A stretch of DNA of 64,000 bases from Zantedeschia hybrid cultivar (taxonomy: Eukaryota; Streptophyta; Magnoliopsida; Alismatales; Araceae), in assembly GCA_030544215.1 (NCBI GenBank), contig JARZZO010000004.1, positions 46,737,980 to 46,801,979 of the forward strand. Direction: 5' to 3'. Position 1 is the stretch's first letter; every line of letters begins with the position of its first letter. Under the pieces are notes generated by a model. The model saw nothing but the letters and a program-made list of their open reading frames with translations. It was not told the origin of the DNA and searched no databases. Both the position numbers and the translations under genes were made by a program. Shown here piece by piece: positions 20,260 to 30,700 of the stretch.

Positions 20260-21826
20260 ATAGTGAGTATGAGGCTCTCTTGGGACCTGGAGGTTTTCTT
20301 TGTTGAGAGTATTTGGTAGGTGGTAGAACTTGGTAATAAGTAGGCTGCTGATGGGGTTGATGGTAGGTAGACTAAGAAGGTTGCTGCTGTAGTGGCCTAA
20401 AACCTTGTTGACTTTGAGGCCGCTAGTTGTTATATGGTGGTCGTTGGTTTCTCACAAATGAGGCTTGATTGTTATTCATAGTGCTCACATGTTTATGGGA
20501 CATGGTACCTTTGATGGTTGGACCCGTACTAGAAGAACTAGGTGCATTAGGCTTCCTGAGTGGAGGCTTACTAGGTTTATGGGGATCAAAGACACTGTAA
20601 AAAGTGGAGTCCTTGAAAGCATTCTGGGCATAGCGCGCCCTCTCATATAGTTCTACCATATTTGTGAGATTGTTGAGAGTGAGGACCAGTTTATACTGAT
20701 AAGTGGCATTTGTAATCATCATCTTAACTTGTTTAGATTCAGACAGGTGGTCTTTCACCTTTTCAGCTATCGGTTGCCATCTATCAGTGAATATGATGAA
20801 GTTCTCATCTGGTTTCATTCTCCCAGCCACTAGATAAGTAATAGAAAGGGATGGTACAATCCGATCTTTATATCTCTATAGGAATTTCTTGGACACGGTG
20901 TCGAAGTATTCTGCATCAGCTGGGTCTAATGAAAAGAACCACTCGAGGGCTGGTCCCTCCAATGATCTTTTGAACAGAAAGGCCAGGGACCTCTTGTCAT
21001 TTTGCCAGAACGACGACTCGTATAAGAACTCCTTCAAATGTATAAAAGGGTTGCCCGTGCCATTGTATCTTCTATAAATTGACATCTCAGATGGGAGCAG
21101 GTGAAAGACCGTTAGGGGCAGTATAGAGATTTATGGTGCAACTTTGGCATCAATCATTTTTAGATCCTTGTATTGCTCATCCATTTGATTCATCTTGGTC
21201 AGAAGAGCTTGAGTGAGTGGATCAGTTGATTGTGGGGGAGAGGTATAGAATGCCTACCTCCTAAAGTAACTGGGGCAAGGTGCACCGTATAGTTGAGATA
21301 TGGCAGCATTTCCGTCGTGCCAGAGGGCATTGGTAGGAATCGGAGTGTTAAGCCTCGAGGGTTATCAAGGAGTAGAGTGTTGATGATCCGCCTGCCGCGG
21401 GGTTGAGATACGAAGGCTCTCCATTGCCTGGGTAGGGATCTGATGAGAGATAGGAGCAGATGGGATGGCCAGTTTAGAGGAACCTAAGGGAGTTTTCCCT
21501 TTCAAAATTGATTGGATTGCCTCAGGCTATTGAGGATCCACGTGAGTAGCAATGACTCCAAGAGCGGAGACCAAGTTAGGAGTAGACATGGATGAGGGCT
21601 CAATTTGATCCTGAGCTTTTCCAGAAGTAGGATTAAATTCAGATCCTACAGCATAGACCTGAGAATGTGCATAGAAACTAGCAGTAGGGTTATACTGGTC
21701 GAACTGAGGTTGTTCCAAGTGGAATTGGACATGATCTTGAGGGGTATGAGCATTGCCCTCGTGTTCAAACAAGTTATCATACTCGTAGGAAGTCATGCCA
21801 ACAATTCTACCTAAATGTAGCATCAT
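20260..21826 (-). pseudogene. Tat gag (copy B)
   Basis: On the minus strand it begins MMLHLGRIVGMTSYEYDNLF close to the LTR at right, then a Gln/Pro-rich linker, then the gag core SIYRRYNGTGNPFIHLKEFL and GPALEWFFSL (21080-20900), MKPDENFIIFTDRW (about 20815) and a C-terminal Gln-rich tail (to about 20260). It covers the same domain as copy A but is clearly different in sequence, which shows two separate Tat elements are present. Stops lie between 21527 and 21085 and near 20850. It is cut at 20225 by the Tat-A type LTR. Confidence 0.65.
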
Positions 21827-21934
21827 AATGATTGATCAATAAATAGGCTCAAATAATTTTGCACTCAATCTCAGACAAGTAGATGCTTATGCTTCTTGAG
21901 GATTTCTTGTTGAAATTAATTAGTTTTGTAGATG

Positions 21935-24092
21935 AATTCACTCAAAGGTAGGATCCTAGTTTTAGTTTGATTTTTCTCCGTTATTCTCTATGGTTTTGAC
22001 TCACAACGAATGCAATGACTAACCTAGGAATCAGTGGTACAACCTGCCCGATGAGCAAAGAGGGAATCATTCGCTTTTGGAGACTTACAGAGGTCTCAAC
22101 ACTAACCGCTCTAATCTGACCGAGGAACCGACTTAGTCAGAGAGAGTTGAGAGTGCCGAAAAGGGGTGTTTCCTAAAAGAGAGAGTGAACTCCTTATGCT
22201 TATGACCTGCGACCAGGGTGGTCTGTATTGCAATAAATGATAAAAATAAACAAGGATGATCAAGATCTGAAGGGCTGGTGGCTGGAGAGACTTCCTGTTT
22301 GAATCATGTCGGCTGGTGTCGATGTGATTCAACACAGTAAACCTCCAGACAACAGTTCCTCCGGCAATAGGATAACCGATTGAATGGCATCGGCCATGAA
22401 TGACGTGAAGTGAAACGCGCCAACTGGTGTCGACGCGATTTGAAGCCTGTAGCACATATCAACAAAGGGAATTCCCCTTTAGGCAGACAGAATATGGAGA
22501 AAACAGTAAACAACTCAAAAATCACCTAGATCAATAGATAACATATAAATATGATGTAAATCAACTCAAGCACAATGCTTTCACAATCACAACTTAAGGC
22601 AATCGAATGGGACAAAATTTTGCCGCCAATAGTGTGCACGAGGTGCACAAAGAGTAAAAATTAACCAACCAATCAAAGAGTGCCCGAGGGACTCAAAGGG
22701 ATGCACACGAGGGTGCCAAGGGGTGCACACGAGGGTACCAAGTGTAAAAAAGAGTGAAAATAAAAGAAACGGCATGAATATGTCCTACCATGATCGCCAA
22801 AAAGTTGTGAGTGCTCAACTCAATGTGCTATCATATCATAATTCAATATTAACATGAAAACATGAAGAACATGATCGTGATCGACAGAGATCAAAGATCT
22901 CAATAGAAAGATGATCACGACTTACCTGTCTAATAGAGAGATTTTTGTGGAGTTTTCTATTTCCTCCTCTTCGGCTGACCGAAGAGAAAGAGCATTCTTT
23001 TGATTTCACTCTCTCTTCATATTGTTCACTTCACCTCGCTTCTTCAATTCCTTGTAAAAGAAACAAGAAAATAAGAGAAAGAAAATATGATTAGAGCTTT
23101 GAAGGTAGTGTAGTATCTATTCTAAAAAGAATAAGAAGCATGCAACTAACTAAGAAAGCTCACTTTTTGTGTATTCTTTTGAACCTCTAAATAATGGATT
23201 GATTTGGATGATGTGGGTGTGTGAAATAAGATGTGATGAATGAACTATGAAAACTAATGAAAAACATTGAACAAAATAATTATCTAATCAATGAAAAACT
23301 AGAAAGAAGAAGAAATGAGAAAGAAGAAGATTGTTCCCTTAATAGCCATCATCCTTCTATGCTTCAAAGGAAGAGGTTGGAAGAAGAGGAAGAAACTCCA
23401 AAGCTTGTCCACGTTTTCAGTAAGAGACTCCTCCTTTCACTTTGGTGAGAGCTCCAATTCATATAATAATCAAACTCTTTGAAGGCTCAAAGGAGTTATA
23501 CATATATAGATGGTTTCTTCAAAGCAATTTGACTCCCAAAAGGCTCTCTATCAGCCGTCGAATTGCCATGGATAAATATCACGAATTTAGCAATCCTTCC
23601 ACCATGGAAACAAGATAATCTCGGCCAAACTGCACTAAATATTAATTCACTTAATCGCGTCGTTTCAAGACGACGTCTATTAGAATCGCGTCGGCCAATC
23701 ATGACGTCTTTTAAGGAGTAAAGATAAGAAAGATAAATCCGTAAAAAGGAAAGATAATTAGAAAACTTAAAACACGTCAACCACAAGAGATATGATTTAG
23801 ATAAATATAAAATTAACTAAGAGTCAAATTGTCAATCGGGAATGATTAGGAAAGCTAAATTACATCGACCATGGGTGACACCATTCAACTTAATCCTTAT
23901 CGATTAAGGAATTTGAGTCAGAATTAATTTTCGCTAGAAATCTAAAAGACGTTGACTATGAGCAACGCTAATTAGAGAATCTCAAAAAAAATAAGTAAAA
24001 ATTAATTAATGATTAAAAATCATACCATTTCGAAACGTCATAAATGTGACATGAAATTTGGTCAATATGCAATCAAAAATAGCGTGTCTATA
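21935..24092 (-). repeat. Tat-c: 5' LTR of the minus-strand element with gag copy B
   Basis: Starts on the minus strand TATAGACACGCTATTTTTGA at 24092 (first bases decayed from TGTAGACACGC) and runs left to about 21935, where the leader and gag follow. It aligns with Tat-a (6955-9180) and Tat-b (9850-11203). Landmarks are GGTAGGATCCTAG near 21945, the GTGCACGAGGTGCACAAAGAG region near 22630 and TTTCCTCCTCTTCGG near 22968. Confidence 0.7.
22299..23977 (-). repeat. Hairpin series in Tat-c LTR
   Basis: The clearest is 22299-22332 with a perfect outer arm TTGAATC/GATTCAA around TGTCGG...TCGATGT. Others lie at about 22379-22438 (TTGAATGGCATCG and CGCGCCAACTGGTGTCGACG), 23655-23727 (two, with CGCGTCG and GACGTC cores), 23770-23808 (CTTAAAACACGTC ... 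ATGATTTAG), 23853-23890 (CTAAATTACATCG ... GACACCATTCAA) and 23940-23977 (TCTAAAAGACGTTG ... AACGCTAATTAGA). Confidence 0.6.
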
Positions 24093-24230
24093 GAGTCTAG
24101 TCAGACCATCACCCAGATGTACAACAGGTTCACAGATATGACCAACGGATTGATGGGTCTTGAGAAGGAGTACAATTCAAGAGATTTGGTTAAAAAAATC
24201 TTTAGATCCGATGCCACAGAGCATCATTAG
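24093..24230 (+). pseudogene. Short copia gag (UBN2-type) fragment
   Basis: The + strand reads ESSQTITQMYNRFTDMTNGL then GLEKEYNSRDLVKKIFRS, the pattern of the UBN2 gag domain of copia elements (ES...MY.RFTD..N.L..L.KEY...LV.KI.RS). Only about 40 residues remain, wedged between the Tat-c LTR end and a copia LTR fragment. It is not the Angela type seen elsewhere in the window. Confidence 0.6.
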
Positions 24231-24383
24231 AAAATATCTTTTATGATATATTATCCTTTCTTAGCTAAAGGTCCTAAGCATTATACCATAGAGTATTCTC
24301 TCTCTAATTGCTAAGAACGAATGATCTCGTATTAACTATACAATCACCTTCAAAGATATTCCGCTAGATCCGATCACTTAACT
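24231..24383 (-). repeat. Copia LTR fragment, left half, split by the Tekay element
   Basis: It aligns in the same direction with the minus-strand LTR of Copia-4 near 45065-45190 (ATTCTCTCTC..., ...TATACAATnACCTTC, GATCACTTAACT). The alignment stops at 24383 and resumes at 33754, on the other side of the Tekay element. Confidence 0.7.
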
Positions 24384-24468
24384 TGTAAGGACTGAGGTTT
24401 TCGGATCTGATTTTCGAGGTCGGATCCTGTAGTTCAGGCCCTAGTGGGGCTGAGACTCTGTTCTGTTT

Positions 24469-24771
24469 CGCGTCGAGCGGGCCCGATGCGTTTTAAACGG
24501 CGTCCAACATTGCAGACGCGTTTTAGTTTGTGCCACGTGGGTGCCACGTGGGCTGGCTTTGGGCCGCGAGAGTACGGCCCTGTCGTGTCGTCTGAACGGC
24601 GTCCGCGAGGGACGACGCCTTTCAGACTACGACCCTGGGTTGTCAGTGTACGACGCTAGTCTTGTCGTCTGAACGGTGTCTTGGATGGACGACGCGTTTC
24701 AGAGTTCTGTCAGAGCAGCCCGTCATGTCAACTGATAGGCGTCCGTACAGCTCGACGTGTTTTAGCCAGTT
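24469..24771 (+). repeat. Hairpin cluster 1 in the Tekay 5' LTR
   Basis: Palindromes at 24469-24490 (CGCGTCGAGC/GCTCGACGCG class, perfect in the 3' LTR copy), about 24506-24535 (AAACGGCGTC ... GACGCGTTTT), 24590-24627 (GTCTGAACGGCGTC ... GACGCCTTTCAGAC, 13 of 14 paired), 24668-24703 (TCTGAACGGTGTC ... GACGCGTTTCAGA) and 24730-24771 (AACTGATAGGCGTC ... GACGTGTTTTAGCCAGTT). Loops are 2-11 nt. Confidence 0.8.
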
Positions 24772-25317
24772 TCTGGTTAACCCCGCGAATCCTCCTTCCT
24801 TTCCCTCATTTCTTCCTCCTCCCTCTCTCTCCTCCCTTCCTCCGGCGATTCCGGCGACGTCTCCTTCCCCTCCCTCTTTTCCTCCCACCATTTCATCTCT
24901 CCCTCCACTCCATCGACCTCCTAACTCCGACCACTACCACCACCACCTCCTCCGCGGCGTTTTCTCTCCGGACGGCGGCCGACGTCCCGGTGGAGTAAGG
25001 ACGACCTCGGCGGTACCGGCGGCGGCGTGGGGCGAGACGGGTGGACCGCTTGGAGCTTGGAGGAGTTCAAGTAACCGGTAGGGTGACTATCCCCAGTGCA
25101 TTTTCGTTTGAAAACCATGTTTTCCAGCATTTGAAGCATGCTTTGGGGTGCTTTTTGGGGTGAAAACGCTAAGCGCATGTATGAGAAATTGGGTGTTCTA
25201 ATGGGTAGATGGATTCTCCTCCTTCCCCTCTATGCTTTGTGCCTTTTCTACGCGTTTTGGGGGAGAAATCCTACCTCGAGGATTGGGGGAGGCAAGGAGA
25301 GAACCTGTCTGTCAGGG

Positions 25318-25651
25318 CTAAATGGCGTCGAGGTGAAGCGACGCCTTTCAAAAAGGCGGCGCCCACACACGACGCGATTTAACCCATTAATAGACCCTGT
25401 TCCCGAACTGATAAACGTCCAGGGACAGTGACGCCTTTTCAATAGCCGACTGGCGTCGACGACGCGTTTTAGTGAAATCACCTCATTTTCCTATCCCTGT
25501 TACCGGTCGCTAAAAGGCGACGAGGGACAGCGACGCCTTTCAAAAGGCGGCTACTTGCGGCGACGCGTTTTACGCCAGGTTCTGTGGCCGAGTTTCTGTG
25601 AACCAGTTTATGAGACTTGAATGACGTCGGCCTTGGGTGACGCGATTCAAG
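25318..25651 (+). repeat. Hairpin cluster 2 in the Tekay 5' LTR
   Basis: Six or seven palindromes nearly head to tail: 25319-25350 (TAAATGGCGTCG ... CGACGCCTTTCA), about 25350-25382 (AAAAAGGCGGCG ... CGACGCGATTTAA), about 25408-25442 (TGATAAACGTCC ... GTGACGCCTTTTCA), about 25442-25473 (AATAGCCGACTGGCGTCG ... CGACGCGTTTTAG), 25510-25541 (CTAAAAGGCGACG ... CGACGCCTTTCA), 25542-25573 (AAAAGGCGGC ... GCGACGCGTTTTA) and 25616-25651 (CTTGAATGACGTC ... GACGCGATTCAAG). The last shows the outer pair TTGAAT/ATTCAA where others have CTAAAA/TTTTAG. Confidence 0.8.
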
Positions 25652-26694
25652 ACAGAATCATACTAATTCATGCCATTAAAACATGTTACACGGTTAGACA
25701 GTTGTTGAATTAGTTAAATGCATGTTTTAAATTATACTCTATGGTGATGGATTCATTGTAACCGGATCGTACATATGGTGTTGCATGCGACCGTGGACTT
25801 CTTACTGTGCTGTGTTTTGAGCTACTGTGGACCTAGAGTGACAATTGTAGCGCTTTATCACCCTGTGCTGGTGTGGGTGGAGCACAGCGCCGGTGTGGGT
25901 GTGGCGGGGTGACGCCTAGTGAGAGAGGGTCACCTGGTGAACTCCGGGGTTAGCTAGTACCGGTGTAGGTGTGGTACCTTTGGAGTGTCACTCGTGCTGA
26001 GGGAAGGAGTAACCACCTGAGCCAGTTGGGCCGGAGTAGCTAGAGTGCTATCCAAGGGGTTACTGTTTGGTCTCAGCGGGTCGGTGTTTACCCCACCTTC
26101 GTTTGTGTGGTTGGCGTGTTCTACCGAGACGTTGGTTGTGGATTTCCTGGTAGACTGGTTTTAAAAATGTGCATGTTAAATATATTTCGAATGCATGTGA
26201 TTCATATCGAGATTTAGGAGTCGTAATTACTGCTTTACTTGTTCACTGGACTTTTAGCTGCATTTTACACTTGTGGGTGTGTAAGTGGGCAGTGAGGATC
26301 GAAGGATCCCTACTGAGTCTTTTCGTTGAGACTCACCCCTGCGGTTTTCAGGTGAGGACTCCAGGCAGACTTAGCGAGGGGTGTGCTGCTGTGTGTCGCG
26401 CGCCGTCAGTTGTTGTTCCGGAGTATGCCCCGACGTAGTTGTTATCTTTACTCCTGGCCTGTATGCTTAATTATTTCTTTTCTGTTGGAGTATGTAATTA
26501 TTTGCTGTATCGAGTCGCATTGTAATAACTTTTAATTCATGCTTTTTCCTTTTAATTCAATGCGATGTGAATGTTTAGCTTAGTTTATTATTTATTTCCC
26601 AGACTTACTTAGATCCTGGTTTGGTTCCAAATTAATGATTCGGTACCCATTTAGTAATCGGATCCCCGATTATAGGGTGGCGGGTCGTTACAGT

Positions 26695-26706
26695 TGGTAT
26701 CAGAGC
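26695..26706 (+). other. Primer binding site of the Tekay element (initiator tRNA-Met)
   Basis: TGGTATCAGAGC begins two bases after the 5' LTR end, complementary to the 3' end of plant initiator methionine tRNA, the usual primer of this lineage. Confidence 0.92.
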
Positions 26707-26849
26707 ATTCGGTCTGGCAAATAAATGAATAACTAGGTTAAATATCGTGAGTCTGGCAAATAATTACATTATCCCATACAGGCACGGCGGTAGCATAGGT
26801 TTTAGGTTTCTAATTAGAACTTTTCGATTTGGTGATTGTAGGCGATTAG

Positions 26850-27578
26850 ATGGCTCCTAGGAAGAGGATGCCGGTTATTATAGAGCGGGGAGATGTCCCT
26901 AGTGGATCTGAGGCCGGTAGGCCGAGTGTAGAGCAGTTCATGGAGGCTATGATGGACACGATGGCTAGATATCAGACCCGAGACCCTAGTGAGAGTTCCA
27001 GTGCCCGGGGAGGGTCTTCAGCTGCACTAGAGAGATTCCTGAAGCTGAGGCCGCCTCATTTCACCGGTTGTCCCGAACCTAATGAGGCTGTTCATTAGTT
27101 GAGGGAGATGGAGAAGACTTTTGATACTATGGACTGTGCGGCAGTTGAGAGGACTCCTTTAGCTACCTTCATGCTGAAGGATAATGCCTACGATTGGTGG
27201 ACCACTCTGAAGAGTTTGTCTTATGCGGATAGGAGTCTCAGGGAGATTCCATGGGAGACTTTTGTGAAGGAATTTAATGCACAATATTTCCCTAGGCATG
27301 TTCAGAGGGCCAAGGAGAGGGAATTTATGGAGCTGACTCAGGGGAGTATGACAGTACTCGAGTACCAGGCGAAGTTTGTTTCGCTTGGGAGGTTTGTGCC
27401 TTTCATTTCAGGGGACGAGGAGCGTCGGACTGAGAGGTTTGTGGATGGACTAAGGCTCAGTCTGAGGAACTTTGTGGCATCTCACTGTTGTACAGATTTG
27501 GCATCAGCAGTTAGGTGTGCAGCAGCAGTGGAGGCACAGCAGAACCAGTCAGCCCGGGAGAGAGGACTGACTGCTTAG
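26850..27578 (+). pseudogene. Tekay gag, interrupted by stops at 27096 and 27576
   Basis: MAPRKRMPVIIERGDVPSGS starts gag; the ATG follows the primer site by about 150 bases as usual. The retrotransposon gag core has RFLKLRPPHFTG (about residue 70), then, after a TAG at 27096, LREMEKTFDTMDC, DNAYDWWTTL and FNAQYFPRHVQRAKEREFM. A second TAG ends it at 27576, after which the same frame continues into a Gly/Ser-rich linker, a CX2C-type motif and the CCHC knuckle. Both stops look like one-step changes at CpG or CpNpG-style C/G (a Trp codon and a Gln codon), as expected from methylated cytosine decay; this is inference. Gag forms the particle that holds the RNA. Confidence 0.9.
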
Positions 27579-27740
27579 GGACCAGCTCGTGGCAGGGGTA
27601 AGGCAGCGGCAGCAGCCCCTTCGTCCGGATCGGGATCGTCGTCGCTCGGCTCCAGATTTAGGAGATTCTTTCGAGGCGGTGGCAGCAGCAGTGGCAGCAG
27701 CGGTAGCAGCAGACCCAGGCAGGGTCAGCAGAGCCAGTCG

Positions 27741-30700
27741 GTGTCCAGCGCTCAGCAGGAGTCAGCTCAGAGGCTTCCAGCAGTTTGTCAGCACTGTGGT
27801 GGTACTCATGGTGGGACTCAATGTCCTGCTTTTCCTAGGAGGTGTTTCACTTGCGGCCAGCAGGGTCATTTGGCAAGGCATTGCCCGCAGGGGCATGGTC
27901 AGGGGCAGGGTTCAGGTGATCAGAAGAAGCCGAGGACCCAGGGGAGAGTTCTAGCTATCACCAGGAAGGAGGCTCGTGCGTCCAACTTGGTGGAAGGTAC
28001 ACTTTCTGTCCTTGGGAACTCTGAACATGTGTTGATTGATTCGGGTGCTTCGCATTCTTTCATTTCTGAGCAGTTCATAGATATTCTTTCTGCACCCGTT
28101 GATGAGCTATCTGATGGATTGATGGTAGAGGTTCCTTCTGGAGATTTCATGTTATCTTATAATTGTTTGAGGGATGTTCCCTTGACCATTGAGGGCCATG
28201 AGTTACCTGCCCAGTTGGTTGTGCTTGCCATTCGTGACTTTGATATCATCTTGGACATGGATTGGTTGGAAGCTTATTATGCTGAGGTAGACTGCCACAG
28301 GAAGAGGGTGCGTTTCTTTATTCCGGACATCCCGACCTTCTACTTCCAAGGTATTAGGCTCTCTTCTCGAGGTATTCTTATTTCTGCCTTTAAGGCTCGG
28401 AGGTTGCTTGCTGGTGGTTGTGAGGCCTTCCTTGCCTCTGTTGTTGTTTCTGATGTCCGTGATAGTCCCAGTCCTTGGGAGGTGCCTGTAGTGTGTGACT
28501 TTACAGATGTGTTTCCTGAGGAGTTGCCTGGCCTTCCTCCTCAGCGAGAGGTCGAGTTTACCATTGAGCTTGCACCGGGTACGGCACCCTTGTCTAAGGC
28601 CCCGTATCGGATGGCACCAGCCGAACTCGCTGAGTTGAAGGCGCAGTTGCAGGAGTTGCTGGATAAGGGTTTCATTCGTCCCAATACTTCTCCGTGGGGT
28701 GCTCCAGTTCTATTTGTCAGGAAGAAGGATGGTTCTCTGAGGTTGTGCATTGATTATAGGCAGCTGAACCAGGTGACGATAAAGAATAAGTACCCACTTC
28801 CAAGGATCGATGATTTGATGGACCAGCTGCAGTCTGCAAAGGTGTTTTCTAAGATTGACCTGAGATTTGGATATTATCAGATGAGGATCCGTGAGGTCGA
28901 TATTAGTAAGACGGCTTTTAGAACTCGGTATGGACATTATGAGTTTTTGGTTATGCCTTTTGGCTTGACCAATACTCCGGCGGCCTTTATGGATCTGATG
29001 AACCGAGTCTTCAGGGCCTATCTGGATCAGTTTGTGGTAGTATTTGTAGATGATATTTTAATATATTCTTCTTCTGAGGAAGAGCACGCCACTCATCTTC
29101 GGGTGGTGTTGCAGGTCCTGAGAGAGCACCAACTCTATGCCAAGTTTAGCAAGTGTGAATTCTGGCTAGACAAGGTACACTTCCTTGGGCATGTCATTTC
29201 TGGCGAGGGCATCGCAGTGGATCCAGCCAAGATCGAGGCAGTGATGGATTGGAGCAGGCCAACTTCAGTGACTGAGATTAGGAGCTTCTTGGGGCTTGCA
29301 GGTTATTACAGGCGGTTTGTTCAGGGGTTTTCTTCGATAGCGGCCCCCTTGTCGAGGTTGACTCGAAAGGGAGTTCATTTTGTATGGACAGAGGAGTGTG
29401 AGCGGAGTTTCATTGAGTTAAAGACTCGCCTCACTTCGGCCCCTGTGTTGGTGCTTCCATCAGGTTCTGGTGGGTTTGTGGTTTATTCAGATGCGTCTCG
29501 TCGAGGTTTGGGTGCAGTTCTAATGCAGCATGGTAGGGTCGTGGCCTATGCTTCTAGGCAGCTAAAGAAGCATGAGGAGAACTATCCCACCCATGATTTA
29601 GAATTGGCAGCTGTGGTATTTGCACTGAAGATCTGGAGACATTACTTGTATGGAGAGAAATTTCAAGTTTTTACTGATCACAAGAGCCTGAAGTATGTGT
29701 TCACACAGAGGGATCTGAATTTGAGGCAGCGTAGGTGGATGGAATTCATCAAGGATTATGACCTCGACCTTTCTTATCATCCAGGCAAGGCGAATGTGGT
29801 GGTAGACGCCTTGAGTCGAAAGACGGTCGTGTCATACCTTATGATTCGAGAATGGAGATTATTTGAGCAGGTTGTGGAATCTTTCTTTCGGGTTCCACGT
29901 GAGGATGATAGAGCCGTGTTGGCCAGCTTGACTATGAGACCAGCAGTGTACCATGCTGTGATTGAGGCTCAGAGGGCAGATGTAGAGTTACCGCAGATTC
30001 TCCAGAGACCAGAGGTGGAGTTGTGGGATGACGGTACAGTCAGGTTTAGAGGCAGACTCTATGTTCCGGCCGAAGAAGACGTGCGCAGGAGTGTCCTTGA
30101 TGAGGCGCACCGTTCTAGATATGCAGTGCATCCCGGGACAACTAAGATGTATCATTGTTTGAGGAGGCACTTTTGGTGGCCTGGTATGAAGAAAGATGTG
30201 GCTGAGTATGTGGCTAGGTGCATGACATGTCAGCAGGTTAAAGCCGAACATCAGAGACCAGGTGGGTTGTTGCAGCCCTTGCCGATTCCGGAATGGAAAT
30301 GGGAGCACGTGACTATGGACTTTGTGATGGGATTACCTGTATCCCCTGGCAGGAGAGACGCAATCTGGGTTATTGTTGATCGGCTGACCAAGTCGACACA
30401 CTTCCTGCCTATTAGGAAGGACTGGTCAGTCGGTAAGTTGGCTAAGTTGTTTGTAGATCGGATCATCTCTCTGCACGGGGTGCCTTTGTCCATCGTATCA
30501 GATCGGGATCCGAGGTTTACTTCCAGGTTCTGGAAGAGTTTTCAGAAGGCCTTGGGCACGCAGTTGGCCTTCAGTTCGGCCTACCATCCCAAGTCTGATG
30601 GGCAGTCGGAGAGGACCATTCAGACTCTAGAGGATATGCTCAGGGCATGTTGCTTAGATTGGGGAGGTTCTTGGGAGCAACATTTGCCTACTGTGGAGTT

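Larger units (their letters stand above)
24384..26692 (+). repeat. 5' LTR of the Tekay element
   Basis: Runs from TGTAAGGACTGAGG to GGGTCGTTACA, 2309 bp. It drives transcription and supplies the ends for integration. It carries about eleven hairpins (24469-25651). A CT-rich, Pro/Ser-coding stretch at 24780-24950 is open on one strand but not conserved in a protein-like way and is not called. The block 25850-26110 is GTGTGGGTG-rich. The 3' half (26160-26440) precedes AT-rich sequence and the LTR end. Confidence 0.93.

Noticed and set aside
24662..25081. Pro/Ser-rich open frames in the Tekay LTRs (also 31723-32142)
   Set aside because: They lie in the CT-rich and hairpin parts of the LTR, occur in both LTR copies, are open in overlapping frames and show no domain.
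26695..26706. tRNA gene at the TGGTATCAGAGC motifs
   Set aside because: Only the short tRNA complement is present (primer site); there is no cloverleaf.
27589..27954. 121-codon frame overlapping gag-pol in another frame
   Set aside because: The gag-pol frame has the zinc knuckle and protease; this one is its shadow in Ala/Gly-rich coding DNA.
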